From Aquilaria yunnanensis (lineage: Eukaryota > Streptophyta > Magnoliopsida > Malvales > Thymelaeaceae), in contig CM077594.1 in NCBI GenBank assembly GCA_039654915.1, positions 101,260,893 through 101,324,892 on the forward strand: a stretch of DNA of 64,000 nucleotides. The letters run 5' to 3'. Of this stretch, positions 14,143 to 25,397 are shown one piece after another. Position 1 is the stretch's first letter. Every line of letters starts with the position of its first letter. The notes below the pieces were generated by a model that saw only the letters and a program-made list of their open reading frames with translations, searched no databases and was not told where the DNA came from. Position numbers and translations under genes: made by a program.

Positions 14143-14211
<69 letters not shown>

Positions 14212-14238
14212 ATATAGTGTTTATATCACACACACACA

Positions 14239-14288
<50 letters not shown>

Positions 14289-14532
14289 CACACACATCAG
14301 ATGTATATATATTTATATTTTTGTAACATGTATGTATGTATGTATGTATATAATATATAAAATATTTATCATTTTTATTTTACAATTTTAGAAAGTAATG
14401 TAGTATTTTGAAAATATTTTATTATAAACAACAACAATGATAATAGTAATACATTTATATATATAGTTTATTAGAAATAAAAATAATAATATGTGTGTGT
14501 GTCTATATATATATCACACATACACATATATG

Positions 14533-14570
<38 letters not shown>

Positions 14571-15763
14571 CATATAAAAACTCATAAAAGCCTAGCCCAT
14601 CAAAACTTTAGCCTAGCCCATATAAAAACTCTTATCTCATAACTTTCCCCATTCTCTACCTCACTTCTCCCTCTTGCCGCAACGACCAAGCTCTCTCTTT
14701 TTCCTCCACCGCCTCACCCTAGCCTTCGCCTCCACTGGGCTTGCCTTACCCTAACCGTCCGGCCACCGTTCTCCCTCCTTATCACCACTGGGACCATTTC
14801 TCATTCTCTGCCAACCTTACCATTCTGCCGTTCTTCACTGTCACTATTCATTTGATCATTCGCCTCGTTGGCTGATCATCCATTGTTGCCCAATTGTCCG
14901 ATCATTCTCTATTCTCGCCCAATTGTCCTATTCTTTGCTGTTCGTCCGACCGTTTGCTGTTCTTGCTATCGCCCATTCGTTTGCTGTCACCCAATAGTTG
15001 GTGCTTGGCGTTTCCGCAAGCCAACCGCCCATGCTCCACTTTTCCACTCGTCGATCGGCTGTGCACCAAATTCGCTCACTGCCATCTTGGCTTCTCTGTT
15101 CACCGTTCTTTGCCATCCACCTTGGCTCCTCACTCCGCCACCCTGCTCCACCCGCTGTGCTTGTAGATTTGGGATTGGAATTTTTGTAATTTATTTTTAA
15201 ATTTTGCGGATTTGGTTTTATTTTGTGGTTTTATTGTATTTTTTGTGTTTTGTGTTATATTTGTAGAGATCTATTTTAAGTAAGATTTTTCTAATTTCTC
15301 ATAATTTATGTGATTTTTTTTATTTTTCAGTTTTGTAATTTTGTGGTTTTGTGGTCCTTTTAATTTTGAATTTTGTAAATATAAGTAATAATTTTTTTAA
15401 ATATTTTTTCATGTTATAAAATATAAAATATTTTTCGTAATATATAAAATATATAATTTATATTTGTTTATTTTCGTATAAAAAATTTGCCGCTAGTGTG
15501 TTTTCCAACGGTTGAAATTGTTGGAAATTTCTAATGGCCAAGCCATTGGAAAACCTTTTAATGGGCCAAATAACCACATGACGTTCTGCCATTAGAAATT
15601 TTTAACGGCTAATTTTCCAACTGTTATTCGTTGGAATTACTAACGGCAAAAAAATTAGCCGTTGAAAGTTTTTTTTCCAATGAAGCATTTTCCAACGACT
15701 TGGTGTTGGAAAACTCAGTTTTCCAATATAAAGCCATTGGAAATGACACATTTTTTGGTAGTG
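13149..15763. mobile_element. Non-autonomous CACTA (En/Spm-type) transposon
   Basis: The left end reads CACTACTAAAAAAAGGCC and the right end, reverse-complemented, CACTACCAAAAAATGTG, the classic CACTA terminus. About 300 bp inside each end are many copies of a TTGGAAA/TTTCCAA motif in both orientations, the sub-terminal repeats to which the element's own protein binds in this superfamily. The interior (13473-14570) is four diverged repeats separated by AT, GT and TAA microsatellites, followed by a C/T-rich segment (14640-15170) unlike the rest, possibly captured host DNA. No transposase is present. The 3-bp flanks are TAT and TAC, so the duplication is imperfect. Confidence 0.85.
13473..14470. 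repeat. Four diverged repeats with microsatellites inside the CACTA element
   Basis: The block TTTTA(C/G)AA...AGTA(T/G)TTTTGAAAA followed by a poly-ATT run recurs starting near 13473, 13716, 13993 and 14381. Between the blocks are (TA)n at 14053-14103 and 14242-14285, (GT)n at 13674-13699, (CA)n near 14535-14565, and a palindromic TAA/TTA tract at about 14147-14212. Confidence 0.7.
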
Positions 15764-17574
15764 TACATGTCTTTTATTTTTCATAATTTCATAAATTTCT
15801 GATGGATGTATATATTTTTATACACATGGATGTATATATGCTTGGGATCTATACACGCCCATAGCTATATTAGCTTATTGCAATTTTGCGATCAAGTTTG
15901 TTGAATGAATTTGTTTTTTTTATTAAGTAAAAGTGCCATTGGGCATAGGCATTTGACAATTAACTTGCTCTCACCCGATGGTGACATTTTCTTAATACCA
16001 TTAACAGAAGTTTTACTATTTACATAAAATAATTACAAATAGCCAAACTTTGGTTACCACATTTCACTAGCTAGAAAAAAGAAAACACAAAAAGACAAGA
16101 AATGGAGCTAGGTGGATAATTTGAAGGGAGAGGGACAAGCAAGGGCCAGTTGTTGGTTAGCAGAGTTGGGGTTGGGATTTGGCATCAAAACCCAGGTATG
16201 TTCCAAATTATTGGCATGGGGACGGACAACCTAAATTGGTTACGGAACAATTGTCGTTTTGTTGTTGTTATGGAGTTGGGACTTGGGAGTTGGAAGTGGC
16301 ATGCTCCCCAGGCGTTTTCATCGCATCATCAAAATTAAAGCAATATATTTTTGTCCCAATTAAAACGTTAGCCACTAATAAAGAGCAAAATAGTAGGCTC
16401 CATTTTTACAAAAGTTACTAGTCAGTTATAAGAAATCAATGGATATCATATATAATAAGCTAATAAACCAATTAATAACATGTAAATTTCTAATATATGA
16501 GTAACAAAACCTATTCAGGTTGCTTGTCTACTGTTTACCCCTACGGCAAATTTGAATTTAATAATGCTCAATTTAATAAAACTAATTATATGCTTGTTAC
16601 AAATCTAAAAAGAGACCTATTGGTGCAGCTAGCATAAGAATTTTAGGGCCTAGTTGTGAGTCCAACTCCTTTAAGTAGACTAAATTCCATGTCTAGAGAC
16701 TTGTCAAAAAGGATGTTCAATCAATACCAAAGTTAGCCCAACTTTCTGGACCAGGTTGGTTAAACTTAAAATGCAAAACTAACAACCCGTTCGGTAAAAG
16801 TTAATACAAACTTGTTTTCATGTTTTTTCTTCAATTAACTCAGCTAGCTAATGAGTCTCGCATTTTCTTTTCATAAATGCCCTTGATTGTTGTTGTTTTT
16901 ACCCTAGTTTTACCTCAATCTTGTTAAAAGTACCCACAGCCACGTGTTCAACTAGATTTCTCCTTCTTACCACCTACCAGTCCTAACTCGAAGCTTAGAA
17001 ACACTGTAGCTGTGGATTTTGTGTCATTGTCCAACCGTCTTGCACTAGTCATCCTTCTGCTGGTTGAGTATGTCTTTTTTCCCCAATTGTCATACCTTGT
17101 AGTTTTCTTATCTCCTACTTATTTGGTTAGGTAGTAAAAGAACCTTTTCTTTTCCTCAGTAGAAGTTGTACGTTTCTTTTAACAGCCAGCATTGTTTTTT
17201 TTTTATTACGTTTGATAGGTTAAAAAGTAGGGAATTGAACCCAATGTCGCGATAACAACTTCCAAAAACATTGGTCTTTCAAAAACTGATATCTTGTTTC
17301 ATCTAAAATTATGATTGTATGAAATCTTTCAAAAATCACCATCTTTTTTTTTTGTTTTTGAATATTTATTTATTTTTTACATCAGTGCTACATTCGGAAA
17401 CATATGACATTAAAAAAAGTGGTGCAAGTGAAAAAACCTACTGCTACAGCATAGGTCAAGATCGTAAAACATGCATGAACCTAGATTAATGTATGGAATC
17501 CTTATTTCATCCGAATAATTGTAGCCAATAGTTACTTCAATACCACAAACACAAAAATATCAAGCCAATTCATT
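15764..17574. other. Intergenic, no gene seen
   Basis: Short open frames around 16150-16421 have no recognisable domain and no supporting splice structure. Nothing else is supported. Confidence 0.5.
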
Positions 17575-17865
17575 TCAACTTAAGTCAATTGACTTATTTT
17601 TACTTTTATATATTTTATGTCTAAAATCAATTTCGTTTTAAATCCAATATTATGTAAATGCAATAATCCATTTGAAAATAAATTTTCATGATATTGTTAA
17701 ATTTTTATGAAATTTTCATACAAATTTATTAAGATTGCAAAAATTATATTTTCAATGGATTATTGTAACTACATAATATTAGCTTTTAATTAAAATTAGT
17801 TTAGGTAAAAAATACATAAGAATAAAAAAAAGTTATTTTGGAGTCAATTAACTTAAGTTAAAGCT
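17575..17865. mobile_element. Foldback MITE, copy 2 of a three-copy family
   Basis: The left arm (TTCAACTTAAGTCAATTGAC at about 17575) and the right arm (reverse complement TTTAACTTAAGTTAATTGAC) are inverted repeats extending about 110-120 bp each, including AATATTATGTA and CAATAATCCATT. The central spacer is short. No coding sequence. Related copies lie at 5530-5850 and 40745-40995. Confidence 0.65.
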
Positions 17866-19534
17866 CTTGAATGTCAAGATGTTTTCTCAAATTACATCAA
17901 GCAATGAACCCACTCTTAACTTTAATGAGTAATTATACGATTCATGGTGCAAAAGAAGCAATAAAATTATGTTAATTGATGAATAGTGCAATGTCATATT
18001 GCTAGCAAAGAATAGTGGTATTATGAGTTTCTAGTGAAGTTTCGCCGACCAACAAATTATAATAATTTGAGAAACTTCACCGACCAATAGTTAAATTTCA
18101 TTGGTGATAGTTAATGGGATTATATGGGTTTGGCTCCATCTCTTGATGAACTTTAGACTGAGATCTTATACATAAAAACAATGTTAGAAGTCCAGGATAT
18201 TTTCTCGGGGAAAATCATTTGATGATTAAGTTAGTCCTCCGGCGAGCAGAGAAGAGTAAAAGGAGTATAACATGAGAATGTTATACATCAATATTGGTAA
18301 TTAGATAAGTTTATATAACTGAGGGAGATTCAAAGGAATCGCTCGTAATTTCCGGATTTCACTTCCATCTAAAAGAGGTATCCCACATTAGCTCATTGGG
18401 CCTTCTAATTTCAATTCATTAAGCTTGGATTCATCAGCTTTTGGGCCCCGTATTGAGTCTATTTTTTACTGATTGGCATCTTTAAGCTGGAAAACCCTCT
18501 TTTTTTTTTATGAAAGTCGTGGATTGAAAAGATTATTTTGCTTGTCTGATTGTCTCCCCACGCACTTCTGTAATAGGCCTAAAAAGTAGAATATGCAATT
18601 ATGCATCAATAGACTAGTGTTTACAGTGACATGCTATTGTTAAGGATATATGCAAAGAAAGGGACCTAAGTTAGACACTTTTAAAATATAAGGATTACAG
18701 CAATATGTCTTTAATGTTGGGAACAAAACTTGATAATTAAATGTTAGGGCGATATTTGAGCAAACTTGGCAATGTTGTAATTTATTGCACAATTTAATAA
18801 TTTTAGTGGTTTATTAGACCTAAATAAGATCGATCAATTGCCGATCTAAAATACAAATATTAGTGGTTAATTAGCAAATTTTTTCCAAGCCAAAATACGG
18901 GTTGCAGTTACTCGTAAAAGGAATTTTGAATATAGTATTTAATTTTGAAGATATACATACTTAATAGAGTTCTAATTTCTTTTTATTGCTTTTGGATTTT
19001 TCTCTTACAGTTTTAAATTTTAACCGTCGACGAAAACATTTCTCTTACAGTTTTAAATTTTAACCGTCGTCGAAAACATTCACTTTCTTTCGGTTGTAGT
19101 GCGTTGATGCTTCTTAGTTAGTTTTTTTTTTAAATTTTCTTTATATATATTTGAAAGAAATTCTAATGGTTGCAAATTGCAATAACAAAAAAAAAAAAGG
19201 TATAAATATAGTTGAATGTGCTTCTTCTTTAGAACTTAGACCGTACTCGATCGTTATATACGCGAAATGCTTCTAAAAGGGAAAACAGAGTAACAAGAAA
19301 CTTAGAAACGCTTCAAAGGCTGTCAATTGACTAGATCTCCATTCTTAAGGCAATTTAAACAATTAATCAAAGATTATGGCCAACTAATTAAAAATCAATG
19401 AGCTGCTTTTGCTTTCTTCAGTTCTTTTGCCTCTGTAATCAGGTGAAATGAGTGACAGTTAATTAGGAACGACGAATTATTACCTTTAAGTCGTACTTAA
19501 TCACACTTGAGCGGCGCACGATTTGCTTTTTTAT
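17866..19534. other. Intergenic, no gene seen
   Basis: AT-rich sequence between the foldback MITE and the truncated LTR. It includes the 40-bp duplication at 19001-19080. No coding region is supported. Confidence 0.5.
19001..19080. repeat. 40-bp tandem duplication
   Basis: Positions 19001-19040 and 19041-19080 are identical except for one base (GTCGACG against GTCGTCG). A simple recent tandem duplication. Confidence 0.95.
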
Positions 19535-21153
19535 TTCTTTTTTATTATTTTTTTATTATTTTTATTATTATTATTTTTTTTATTATTATTATTATTTTTT
19601 ATAAAAGATTAACCAAAAGTAATTGTTTTATTAAGAGAATCAAAAATTTATATGTATATTTTAAACAAAAGAAGAAAAGTTTTGATATTTATTTAATTTA
19701 TTTTGGAATAAAAGATTATTTAACCGAAAACTTATATGTATTTTAAAACAAAAGTCTTGATATTTTTATTTTTTATATTCTTCTTTGTTTGATGAAAGAT
19801 TTTTTTTTTAATTTTAATTTATATTTCTGAAAATATAGCTAATCAATAAGTCAAAAATATTTAAGAGAAAATTCAATTATTTTTGTTTTATTTTGTATTA
19901 TTTTGAAATTATTTGATTAAGATTTTTATAAAGGAAACAAAAAGTTATATCTTTTAATAAGTAAAATATTACTGAATAAAATATTAACCCAAAATTTTTA
20001 TTCTTTTCATTCTTTTTATTAATAAAGAAAACTAAAAAAAATTATATTTTAAAAGAAATAAATAAAATATTATTGAAAAATATTAACTCAAAATTTACTC
20101 TTTTTATTCTTTTTATTAATAAAGAAAACTAAAAAAAGTTATATTTTAAAAGAAATAAATAAAATATTACTGAAAAATATTAACCCAAAATTTACTCTTT
20201 TTATTCTTTTTAATAAAGAAAACTAAAAAAAAGTTATCTTTTATTATTTTAAAAGAAATAAATTTTACTGAAAAATATTAACCCAAAAAAAAATTACTTT
20301 TTTTTTATTCTTTTTACTAAGAAAATTTATATTTTATTATTTTAAAAGAAATAAACAAAATATTACTGAAAAATATTAACCCAAAAATTTTACGCTTTTT
20401 ATTCTTTTTATTAATAAAGAAAACTAAAAAAAATTATATATTAATAGATAATTAATATATTAGTCTAAAGTTTTTTTTTTTATTTTTTTATAAAGAAAAA
20501 ATTTATTTATATATTTTATTTAAAAATATTTCCGAGCCATGGATCCTGGCGGATCATTTGGTCATGGAGTTTTAATTTTTTTTATTTCATTAATTATTAA
20601 TTTTAAAGATGTAATAAAAGAATGATTTTATGTTTATTTATTTATTTATTTTATTTTTGAATTATTTCATTATGTTTGTTTATTAAAAGGAATAAAAACT
20701 TTGTTTCAAAATAAAAAAAGTATTTTTTATTAGCCTTTAGAAAATTATTCACATAAAATTCCTTTTTTTATCTTTTAATCATAAAAAAATTCAATTAATA
20801 AAGTGGGGCTTTTTGGCCATCCACTTTAATAACACAATAATAATAAAAGTTAGCACAATTAATATAGTTAGATTAGTTGGATTAGTTAGTTAATAACAAT
20901 AAAAAAGGTTAGTAAAAAGTTAGATTAAATTAATTAACAACAATAATAAAAATTAGCCAAGTTTAATTAAATTAATTGTTAACAACAATAATAAAAAGTT
21001 AGTCAAGTTAATTAAATTAATTAATTAATTAACAACAATAATAAAATTTAGCCAAATTAATTAATTGTTAATTAACCAAGTTGATTAAATTAATTAACAA
21101 TAATAAAAGTTAGTAATAATGCAAAAATTAAAAGGTTAGTAACAATAATAATG

Positions 21154-21636
21154 TTAAAAGTTAGTTGTTAGTAAGTTAGTTAACAAGTTAATAATAAAAA
21201 GGTTAATTCTGAAAAAAAAAAAACAAAATAAAAAGATTAGTGACCAAAATGAAAAGAATTGAAAAGATGAAGGACTGAAAGGAGGTTTTACCCTTGGGAA
21301 ATGAATTTGAAATTCTGTTTTGCTGGGAAAACAGAAAACGCGACGAAGCGCAACTGGCACGGCAGGGAGGCGAGCACGGGCGTGGGGCGGCGAGGCGTGG
21401 ACGGAGGGGCGACGACGGCGTGGGCGGAGGGCGGCGGAGGAGCGGCAGGCAGCAGCCGGCGGAGGGAGAGAAGAAACGCGGCGGAAGGAAAACGGAAAGG
21501 AGAAAAAGACGGCGGCGGGACGGCGTGGGAGGAAACGGCGACCGGCGACGGCGTCGGCAGCGGGACAGCGTGACGGCAGGAGGAGAAAGAGAGAGAAAAC
21601 GAGAGGAGAGAGAGAGAGAACAACGAAGGAGATCAA
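21154..21636 (-). other. GC-rich LTR open frame, 3' LTR copy
   Basis: A 160-codon frame on the element's sense strand in an island of high GC (about 21330-21580) inside an otherwise very AT-rich LTR. The predicted protein has a hydrophobic, leader-like N-terminus and is then rich in Arg, Pro, Ala and Ser. The matching frame in the 5' LTR (39181-38747) is 144 codons because of the indel. No domain is recognised; it may simply reflect base composition. Confidence 0.3.
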
Positions 21637-21797
21637 ACGAAAGAGATGGTCAAATCGTAGAAAAATAAAATTTTTGAGACTTTCTGGCAGAAGGAGGAGA
21701 GGCTAGGGAATAAGGCTGTAATTTTCTCTATTTTTAAAACGGAGCTCTGAACTTTTTTCTCTGATTTTCTGTGTGTTCAGCACTAAATTTGGGGGGG

Positions 21798-21805
21798 TAT
21801 TTATA
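21798..21805 (-). promoter_or_regulatory. LTR TATA box (3' LTR copy)
   Basis: Minus-strand CTATAAATACCCCCCC lies about 520 bp from the LTR start, giving a U3 of roughly 0.5 kb. The same motif is conserved in the other LTR. Confidence 0.65.
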
Positions 21806-22326
21806 GAAGGAGCTTAGCTGAAATGTGGACGGATAAATTAATAAAAAATATCAAACTTATCTTTTAAATTGGTAAAATGATAGTTTCAGTCCTTTACGTT
21901 ACTCCAGCTCTGGATAAGCTCAGAAGCTTCTGATTTTGACAATTTTAACGTTTTCTGTCAATTTGGGCCAGAAACGTCCGTTTAGGCCCAAAATTGACGC
22001 GAAAAATTACCCAAAGCTCCTGAAACTTTCAGAATTTGTCAATTTTGTCCGAAACTTCTCAATTTTGTCATTTTTACCTCAAACTTTTAATTTTTTTGTC
22101 ATTTTTTCCTGAAATTTTATTTTTATTTCAAACACATACATATTCACACATATATTATTTTAAATCAAATCTTCTCAAAATAAAAATATATTTTAAACTA
22201 ATTAACATAATTAAAATTTTTTAGCAATAATAATAATAATAATAATAATTTTTTTAATTAGTTTTCTTTTTTTAAAAAAAAAAATTTTTTTAAAAAAAGC
22301 CGGACGAAATTGGGTGTCAACAGCTG

Positions 22327-22336
22327 CCCCCCCTTT
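22327..22336 (-). other. Polypurine tract (second-strand primer)
   Basis: Minus-strand AAAGGGGGGG, then CAGC, then the LTR start TGTTGACACCC. The purine run immediately upstream of the 3' LTR is the expected plus-strand priming site. Confidence 0.85.
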
Positions 22337-22449
22337 GCATGCTTCATGGGACATGATGTATGCAAAGTAGTTACCAAATTTCGTCCGTCTTAGCTAGCCA
22401 TTGAGAACCTTCTCGCCGCCTAAACTATGTGGTTAAGGAAAATTTTTTT

Positions 22450-24125
22450 AGAGCCTCTGCGATAAGAACTCTCCTATCGTTGAAGGGAAAATTTGATAAT
22501 TTTGAGGTTAAGGGTCCTACCTTAGAACCTCGACAATAGGAACTCTCCTATCGTTTGAAGTAAAATTGATTGTTTTGAGGTTAAGGGTCCTACCTTAGAA
22601 CCTCGACGATAGGAACTCTCCTATCGTTTGAAGGAAAATTGATGATTTTGAGGTTAAGGGTCCTATCTTAGAACCTCGACAATAGGAACTCTCCTATCGT
22701 TTGAAGTAAAATTGATTGTTTTGAGGTTAAGGGTCCTACCTTAGAACCTCGACGATAGGAACTCTCCTATCGTTTGAAGGAAAATTGATGATTTTGAGGT
22801 TAAGGGTCCTACCTTAGAACCTCGACGATAGGAACTCTCCTATCGTTTGAAGGAAAATTGATGATTTTGAGGTTAAGGGTCCTACCTTAGAACCTCGATG
22901 ACAGGAACTCTCCTATCGTTTGAAGGAAAATTGATGATTTTGAGGTTAAGGGTCCTACCTTAGAACCTCGATGACAGGAACTCTCCTATCGTTTGAAGGA
23001 AAATTGATGATTTTGAGGTTAAGGGTCCTACCTTAGAACCTCGACGATAGGAACTCTCCTATCGTTTGAAGGAAAATTGATGATTTTGAGGTTAAGGGTC
23101 CTACCTTAGAACCTCGACAATAGGAACTCTCCTATCGTTTGAAGTAAAATTGATTGTTTTGAGGTTAAGGGTCCTACCTTAGAACCTCGACGATAGGAAC
23201 TCACCTATCGTTTGAAGGAAAATTGATGATTTTGAGGTTAAGGGTCCTACCTTAGAACCTCGACGATAGGAACTCTCCTATCGTTTGAAGGAAAATTGAT
23301 GATTTTGAGGTTAAGGGTCCTACCTTAGAACCTCGACGATAGGAACTCTCCTATCGTTTGAAGGAAAATTGATGATTTTGAGGTTAAGGGTCCTACCTTA
23401 GAACCTCGACGATAGGAATTCTCCTATCGTTTGAAGGAAAATTGTTTGAATGAGGTTAAGGGTCCTACCTTAGAACCTCGACGATAGGAACTCTCCTATC
23501 GTTTGAATTGATTGTTTTGAGGTTAAGGGTCCTACCTTAGAACCTCGACGATAGGAACTCTCCTATCGTTTGAAGGAAAATTGTTTGAATGAGGTTAAGG
23601 GTCCTACCTTAGAACCTCGACGATGGGAACTCTCCTATCGTTTGAAGTAAAATTGATTGTTTTGAGGTTAAGGGTCCTACCTTAGAACCTCGACGATAGG
23701 AACTCTCCTATCGTTTGAAGGAAAATTGTTTGAATGAGGTTAAGGGTCCTACCTTAGAACCTCGACGATAGGAACTCTCCTATCGTTTGAAGTAAAATTG
23801 ATTGTTTTAAGGTTAAGGGTCCTACCTTAAAACCTCGACGATAGGAACTCTCCTATCGTTTGAAGGAAAATTGTTTGAATGAGGTTAAGGGTCCTACCTT
23901 AGAACCTCGACGATAGGAACTCTCCTATCGTTTGAAGTAAAATTGATTGTTTTGAGGTTAAGGGTCCTACCTTAGAACCTCGACGATAGGAACTCTCCTA
24001 TCGTTTGAAGGAAAATTGATGATTTTGAGGTTAAGGGTCCTACCTTAGAACCTCGACGATAGGAACTCTCCTATCGTTTGAAGGAAAATTGATTGAATGA
24101 GGTTAAGGAACTTTCCTTGAACCTC
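22450..24125 (-). repeat. Tandem array, 73-bp unit, about 23 copies
   Basis: Successive CTCGAC landmarks at 22602, 22675 and 22748 give a 73-bp period. Three unit variants differ after the CTCCTATCG block (ending GTAAAATTGATTG, GGAAAATTGATGA or GGAAAATTGTTTG). From about 23440 to 23970 they largely alternate, giving a two-unit higher-order period. Each unit contains the inverted repeat CGATAGGA-ACTC-TCCTATCG and a weaker one, GAGGTTAAGG...CCTTAGAACCTC. The array lies between pol and the 3' LTR, where Ogre/Tat elements are known to carry variable tandem repeats that can seed satellites. Confidence 0.95.
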
Positions 24126-24647
24126 GAGCGAAATTTATATGAAAGCAATTAGAATTGGAATAATTTTCTTCAAAAGTGTGAATTTGCATAATAGGCGAGG
24201 GCGAAACTTTAGACTTCGATAAAATGAGTGAATCTTGATGATGACAATATCGCTAACAAATTATGTAAAGGGAACGGATGTTTGGAATCAATATCCAACG
24301 TTCATCTAATATTTTCTTTAGTAAATATAGATTCGCTTGAGAGATATGTCATCCAAATAAGGTTGAAGCTTAACTATCCCAAAATGTTATGCCTAGTAGA
24401 CCTAATAGGATGCGTCTCAAGAGCAATAAAAATTACTCTTTACTCAGCCATTCTAACCTAAAGGCATTGTCCTATGGTTTTAATATCAGCATGGATGAAA
24501 CTATCTTATAAGATAAAAAAAAAAGAAATTCCCTGAAAGAAAAACTAAAACACGAAAGAAAATGCTGATAATAAAACTAAAGAACAAGCAAAACGGATCG
24601 GATCACTTCTTCTTCCACAATACTTCAACAGGGTTAGTAGAGGACCA
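24126..24647 (-). other. Element 3' spacer
   Basis: Non-coding sequence between the extra ORF and the repeat array. Positions 24411-24457 (GCGTCTCAAGAG ... CAGCCATTCT) weakly resemble 24995-25055 inside the extra ORF, suggesting an old partial duplication. Confidence 0.45.
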
Positions 24648-24839
24648 TTATGGGAGTGAACTGGTCGGGAAAGACTGTCGTGTCCAGTCTATCTGAATCA
24701 TTGCTGGATCTGGTTCAGGAACAAAAGATTGTATTTTATCAAGTAATTCTTCAGCAGTTGTTGCGGATATTATGATTCGCCGTGCCACTCTTGATATAAA
24801 ATTCTTATCTTCCACTGGTTTTACGTCCAGTAACGGCAT
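24648..24839 (-). pseudogene. In-frame continuation of the extra ORF after a TAG stop
   Basis: This 63-codon frame is in the same reading frame as the 182-residue ORF upstream. They are separated only by a TAG at 24851-24849 and three further sense codons. It contains an Ala/Glu/Leu helix-like stretch (SATTAEELLDKIQSF) and ends at 24648. A different frame is open across 24910-24820, so compensating frameshifts are also possible. It is either a second cistron or the broken C-terminal part of the extra ORF. Confidence 0.4.
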
Positions 24840-24848
24840 TAATGGCTT

Positions 24849-25397
24849 CTATGAGTCGAGGATCTGCTTCCCATCCAGCTTTCTTACAAACCGGCAAACA
24901 GGGTCGTTTAAAGTCAGATTCCCGGGACTGTAACGGTCTCGTTCTTCATGAAAAATACTCCATAAATCAAGAATTTCACGTTGCACAGATCCACAAGAAT
25001 GCGTCTCAAGAGTCAATTGGATATCATCCAATGAGTCCTTACTCAAGCCATTCTTGATGAACCGTATTTTATCTTCTCGATTATTGGAGATCATTCCTAA
25101 AGAACGACACCTAGTTTTACAAGTCCACCTACCACATTTATGGCAGACTTGTAATCTTTTCGCTCTTCTTTTTCTGGCATAAGAACTTTTGCCAACACCA
25201 GGAATGTAAGATGCAAATGTATCTGGGATTTCACCTGCCAGACGAACCTTGGCTTCGATTAACCACCGTACATCTTCAGGTATTCCTTTGTGCATCAGAG
25301 CTCTTAATCGTTCACAGCGAACTCGGTAGATCTTTTTTAGGATGTTCATTGGGAGAGAAGGGAAATACTTTCGCAAGGCGGAAAAAGTAGGATCCAT
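24849..25397 (-). CDS. Extra ORF downstream of pol: basic, cysteine-cluster protein (virus-like NABP candidate)
   Basis: 182 residues on the element's coding strand, 1.36 kb downstream of pol. Residues 1-60 are probably helical and basic. Residues 70-81 (KSSYARKRRAKR) form a strongly basic, NLS-like patch, followed at once by a cysteine cluster: C85-x2-C88-x4-C93-x3-C97, with H86. Residues 100-182 are polar with no motif I know. A Gly/Ser/Tyr/Ala/Arg patch leading into a Cys-His cluster is how I recall carlavirus 3'-proximal nucleic-acid-binding proteins (Pfam Carla_C4), several of which suppress RNA silencing. The Cys spacing here is shorter, so similarity may be convergent. Not typical of known Tat/Ogre genes. 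An in-frame TAG ends it; more coding-like sequence follows in frame. Confidence 0.6.
   Translation of the reverse strand: MDPTFSALRKYFPSLPMNILKKIYRVRCERLRALMHKGIPEDVRWLIEAKVRLAGEIPDTFASYIPGVGKSSYARKRRAKRLQVCHKCGRWTCKTRCRSLGMISNNREDKIRFIKNGLSKDSLDDIQLTLETHSCGSVQREILDLWSIFHEERDRYSPGNLTLNDPVCRFVRKLDGKQILDS

Larger units (their letters stand above)
19535..22322 (-). repeat. 3' LTR, truncated
   Basis: It matches 37036-39865 almost base for base. Its inner end (TGTTGACACCC on the minus strand, from 22322) adjoins the polypurine tract. It lacks the counterpart of 36195-37035, about 840 bp of the far (U5) end; the break falls in a T/TTA-rich tract around 19535. It also lacks about 70 bp present in the other copy near 38668-38740. 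Confidence 0.9.

Noticed and set aside
14868..15200. 110-codon Cys/Pro-rich frame in the CACTA interior
   Set aside because: Two alternative frames are equally open and the segment is C/T-rich; no domain. Kept only as possible captured DNA.
22450..24125. A CRISPR-like look: many short repeats with an internal palindrome
   Set aside because: The units are head-to-tail with no unique spacers, in a plant retrotransposon; it is an ordinary tandem array.
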